DNA of 10,299 nt, from contig SLIY01000259.1 of NCBI GenBank assembly GCA_007135385.1, positions 1 through 10,299 on the forward strand, written 5' to 3'. The notes beneath the pieces are model-generated. The model made no database searches and was not told the DNA's origin. It worked only from the letters and a program-made list of their open reading frames with translations. The stretch is from Leptolyngbyaceae cyanobacterium CSSed165cm_216. GTDB lineage: Bacteria; Cyanobacteriota; Cyanobacteriia; Phormidesmidales; Phormidesmidaceae. How positions within the stretch are numbered: the first letter of the stretch is position 1; each line of letters opens with the position of its first letter. Positions 8,147-10,299 of the stretch are shown here, one piece after another. A program made the position numbers and the translations under genes.

Positions 8147-8566
8147 ATGAAACTTTGCTACCGTGGTGTGGAGTATGACTACAATCCTCCATCCCTAGAG
8201 GTACACGAGAGTGAGCTAACAGGGTGCTATCGGGGTCGTCCCATTCACTTCACCTATGCTAGTCACGTACCGGTTCCCCAGCCGGTGGCCACGATGACCT
8301 ACCGTGGCGTGGGGTATGCCACGACGCCTCAGGGTAAGGTGGTTTCTCCCTTGGCCGAGCAGCTTGGCCGACAGCCGGTGTTTCAGGCCGTACAGTCCAC
8401 TGACAATTCAGTCCTGAAGGCGCGGCGGTACCTGTTAAAAGATGCTGCTGCAGCTCATCGGATTAATATGCAGCGATCGATTGAGCACCGGATTCAAGTA
8501 GCTCGCTCCCAAGGCAACAATGACTTGCTAGAGCAGCTGGAAGCCGAACTTCATCAGTTGGCATAG
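8147..8566 (+). CDS. DUF4278 domain protein under glutamine riboswitch control
   Basis: Cytoplasmic protein of 139 aa with no signal peptide or membrane segment. The N-terminal 60 residues are a DUF4278 region with three spaced YRG elements: LCYRGVEYDYNPP at 3-15, GCYRGRPIHFTY at 26-37 and MTYRGVGYAT at 50-59. After a linker, about 88-138 looks alpha-helical and charged, rich in Arg, His, Gln and Glu (KARRYLLKDAAAAHR, EQLEAELHQL), perhaps a partner-binding helix pair. DUF4278 is essentially cyanobacterial. From memory, the small PII-interacting protein PirA, which limits arginine synthesis, belongs to this group, but I cannot confirm orthology and this protein is longer. The leader has an NtcA-like site and a glutamine riboswitch, so a role in nitrogen homeostasis, probably through protein-protein contact, is the best inference. 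The start is fixed by a perfect AGGAGG. Confidence 0.9.
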   Translation: MKLCYRGVEYDYNPPSLEVHESELTGCYRGRPIHFTYASHVPVPQPVATMTYRGVGYATTPQGKVVSPLAEQLGRQPVFQAVQSTDNSVLKARRYLLKDAAAAHRINMQRSIEHRIQVARSQGNNDLLEQLEAELHQLA

Positions 8567-8575
8567 CATTACCTC

Positions 8576-8599
8576 GGGGTGGTGGGCATAAGCCACCCC
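8576..8599 (+). repeat. GC-rich hairpin after the DUF4278 stop codon
   Basis: GGGGTGG (8576-8582) pairs with CCACCCC (8593-8599) around a 10-nt loop, 10 nt after the stop codon. It lacks a T-run, so on its own it is probably a 3'-end stabilising hairpin upstream of the true terminator. Confidence 0.55.
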
Positions 8600-8636
8600 C
8601 CAGGCCAGTCAAGCTTGTGCTGTAGCTGGAGCAGCG

Positions 8637-8666
8637 AAGGGTACTCTGTCGGAGTACCCTTTTTTT
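8637..8666 (+). terminator. Strong intrinsic terminator of the DUF4278 transcript
   Basis: GGGTACTC (8639-8646) and GAGTACCC (8652-8659) form a perfect 8-bp stem with the 5-nt loop TGTCG, extendable by two A-T pairs. Seven T residues follow at 8660-8666. The T-run is on the plus strand only, so it terminates the DUF4278 transcript and shields the convergent DUF58 gene. Confidence 0.93.
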
Positions 8667-8682
8667 GCGTAGCCGTGAAGGG

Positions 8683-9810
8683 CTATGGCAGGACTTGCAG
8701 CTGAGGTTGAAGCGCCGCCTGGGGGTCAATCCACAAGACCCGGCCATGGGTTGCCGTCGATGCTGGCCCCCACACCACCTGCTGACTGCCAGCCGCCAAT
8801 TGCTGTGACGCCTCTAGGGGGGTAAACCAAACCACCGCTTGATCAGGCCAATCAACCGCATCGGTGGTGGCCAGGGGGTGGACCTCGGCTAGGACCGTTA
8901 ACACCCTGTGATAACCTCGTAACAGGGACTGGTGGGGTAGCCACAACGCCGCCGCCAATCCTCGATTCAGGCTATAGACGTACAAAGACGCTGCCGCAAT
9001 CACAGCCTGTTCAAACTGGTCGGGTGACCAACGGGCCGCCGTATTCAGGGCTAAAATCACCTCTTGGCCAGCAATTACTTTCTCCAGTTCGCGCACCCGT
9101 AATTCGCCATAACGGGCACTCGTACGCCAGTGAATCAACCGAGTCGGGTCTCCCCAACGGTAGGGTCGCAGAGCTCGAGTCACGCCTTCGGTCGCTGGTT
9201 GTACCCGCGGGCTTTGGGGCCAGTGTAACCCCGATGCCTGCCCCAGGGTGTCAATCATGGGGCAACGCTGCAACGGTAAGATATGCGGATAAACCACCGC
9301 CTCTGCAGGGGCAGCGGCCCAGCGACGACACCAAAATAACCCCAACGGTGCCGCCGATCGCAAATACACCCCAGCCCAACGATAAACGCCCCGCTGTTGG
9401 GTGATTAATCGGTAGTGCCAGTCCTGAGCTTGACCAGGTCCAACGGCACTAAAGGCCTGAGTGGGCGCCTCCCCCAAGGGAGAGGGAATCGGGTCGATTA
9501 GCTGAAACAGCCCCTTTGATCGCCCCCGACTGTTCTTAACCGCCAGGCTGATGATCATCGGCTGACCAACGGAAACCGGTGAAATCCCCGATCGCTGCAC
9601 CTCTAGCCCCTGTAAGTTACGCGGGGGCAAGAGCACCGCCAGCAGCAGCAGGCCCATAATCATGCCACTCATGACGTATAGCCAACCGGCTAGGGTATTG
9701 GTTGCCGCTGCAAAAAAGAACACCGCCAGGCCCAGCAACACCCAACCGATATAGGCTGGGGCCACCCAGCGCTGCTCTAACCGTCGATTTAACTGGGCTA
9801 ACCGTGCCAT
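8683..9810 (-). CDS. DUF58 domain membrane protein
   Basis: A 375-aa protein of unknown exact function. Two hydrophobic segments at about 20-38 and 41-61 suggest an N-terminal membrane anchor. The DUF58 signature lies at about 208-242: EGVTRALRPYRWGDPTRLIHW followed by RTSARYGELRVREL, the pattern of a conserved Y-x2-GD-x2-R-x-I-x-W core. The region after it (QEVILALNTAARW) is where DUF58 proteins resemble a von Willebrand A fold, but no DxSxS metal site is visible. Family members often lie beside MoxR AAA ATPases; none is seen in this window. It starts 10 bp after the typA stop codon, so it is probably co-transcribed with typA. No Shine-Dalgarno is visible before ATG 9810, so translational coupling is possible. 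Confidence 0.93.
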   Translation of the reverse strand: MARLAQLNRRLEQRWVAPAYIGWVLLGLAVFFFAAATNTLAGWLYVMSGMIMGLLLLAVLLPPRNLQGLEVQRSGISPVSVGQPMIISLAVKNSRGRSKGLFQLIDPIPSPLGEAPTQAFSAVGPGQAQDWHYRLITQQRGVYRWAGVYLRSAAPLGLFWCRRWAAAPAEAVVYPHILPLQRCPMIDTLGQASGLHWPQSPRVQPATEGVTRALRPYRWGDPTRLIHWRTSARYGELRVRELEKVIAGQEVILALNTAARWSPDQFEQAVIAAASLYVYSLNRGLAAALWLPHQSLLRGYHRVLTVLAEVHPLATTDAVDWPDQAVVWFTPLEASQQLAAGSQQVVWGPASTATHGRVLWIDPQAALQPQLQVLP

Positions 9811-9820
9811 CGTTAACGAC

Positions 9821-10299
9821 TCATCGCTTCACCAGCTTCTTAGATAGCTTACGCAGGCGAATGGACTCTGGAGTAATTTCCACCAACTCGTCGGGGCCGA
9901 TATATTCCAGGGCCCGCTCTAGACTCATCTCCTGGGGAGACTGAAGCTGCACCAGTTCATCCCCACTGGCGGCTCGGTGATTGGTCAATTGCTTGGTTTT
10001 ACATACGTTCAAGTCCAGATCTTGACTGCGGTTATGCTCACCCACAATCATCCCTTTATATACCTTGGTACCGGGGACAATAAAGAACACCCCCCGATCC
10101 TCGGCATTCTTCAGGGCGTAGAAAGTGGCCACCCCTTCCTCAAAGGCAATCAGGACACCGTTGCGCCGGGATTCAACGTCCCCGGAGAGGGGGCGGTAAT
10201 CCAGAAAGCTGTGGTTCATAATGCCCTCGCCCCGGGTTAGGCGCATAAATTCCCCCCGGAAACCCACTAGCCCTCGGGCCGGAATCACAAATTCTAGGG
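9821..10299 (-). CDS. typA: GTP-binding translational regulator TypA/BipA, C-terminal part (cut by right edge)
   Basis: Ribosome-associated GTPase of the EF-G/LepA superfamily, involved in ribosome assembly and stress or cold adaptation. Only the last 158 codons are present; the G domain lies beyond the right edge. The reading frame is open across the edge: the codons before GTG 10288 read Leu-Glu-Phe-Val-Ile-Pro-Ala-Arg-Gly, so that GTG is an internal valine and not a start. Family motifs visible are PARGLVGFRGEF, GIMNHSFLDY, RRNGVLIAFEEGVATFYAL, DRGVFFIVPGTKVYKGMIVG, KQLTNHRA and LEYIGPDELVEITPESIRLRK. The C-terminus is short (KLSKKLVKR), lacking the longer tail of E. coli BipA. The stop codon at 9821 is 10 bp upstream of the DUF58 gene. 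Confidence 0.97.
   Translation of the reverse strand, partial: LEFVIPARGLVGFRGEFMRLTRGEGIMNHSFLDYRPLSGDVESRRNGVLIAFEEGVATFYALKNAEDRGVFFIVPGTKVYKGMIVGEHNRSQDLDLNVCKTKQLTNHRAASGDELVQLQSPQEMSLERALEYIGPDELVEITPESIRLRKLSKKLVKR

Noticed and set aside
9024..9404. 126-codon plus-strand ORF opposite the DUF58 gene
   Set aside because: It is antisense to a well-supported DUF58 gene, with a Pro/Gly/Ser-rich composition and no recognisable motif.
10286..10288. GTG 10288 as the start of a short independent protein
   Set aside because: The frame continues upstream to the window edge with codons that match TypA, so the GTG is an internal valine.

Overview
The window is a piece of a cyanobacterial chromosome. 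The evidence is eight copies of the HIP1 octamer GCGATCGC, a set of typical cyanobacterial proteins (an S16-KH-PhoH cluster and a DUF4278 protein), an NtcA-type site GTA-N8-TAC, and a glutamine riboswitch of the glnA / downstream-peptide class. The organism looks like a moderately GC-rich filamentous or unicellular cyanobacterium of the Leptolyngbya type, but the genus is a guess. There is no sign of phage, insertion sequences, CRISPR, tRNA or rRNA.

Layout. 1-713 (minus) is the N-terminal third of katG, cut by the left edge. 714-1313 holds no convincing gene. 1314-4583 (minus) is carB, complete. 4584-4947 is a divergent intergenic region with a perfect 12-bp tandem repeat and a hairpin. 4948-6695 (plus) is rpsP, a KH-domain RNA-binding protein and a PhoH-like ATPase, probably one translation/RNA-metabolism operon. 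6696-6824 separates convergent genes and has a hairpin. 6825-7697 (minus) is a tandem-domain 6-pyruvoyltetrahydropterin synthase-like gene. 7698-8146 is a long regulatory region ending in a candidate promoter, an NtcA site and a glutamine riboswitch. 8147-8566 (plus) is a DUF4278 protein with three YRG repeats, followed by a strong intrinsic terminator. 8683-9810 (minus) is a DUF58 membrane protein, and 9821-10299 (minus) is the C-terminal end of typA/bipA, which lies 10 bp upstream of it.

The most interesting segment is 7968-8566. A predicted promoter overlaps an NtcA palindrome, the RNA appears to start at the first base of a glutamine aptamer, and the aptamer's P3 strand is perfectly complementary to the Shine-Dalgarno sequence of the DUF4278 gene. 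This suggests a dual nitrogen gate: transcription repressed by NtcA when nitrogen is scarce, and translation switched on by glutamine when nitrogen is plentiful. The logic matches what is known for cyanobacterial glutamine-synthetase inactivating factors and possibly PII-interacting PirA-type proteins. The second notable item is the asymmetric tandem pterin synthase, whose first domain appears to lack the catalytic-triad histidine.
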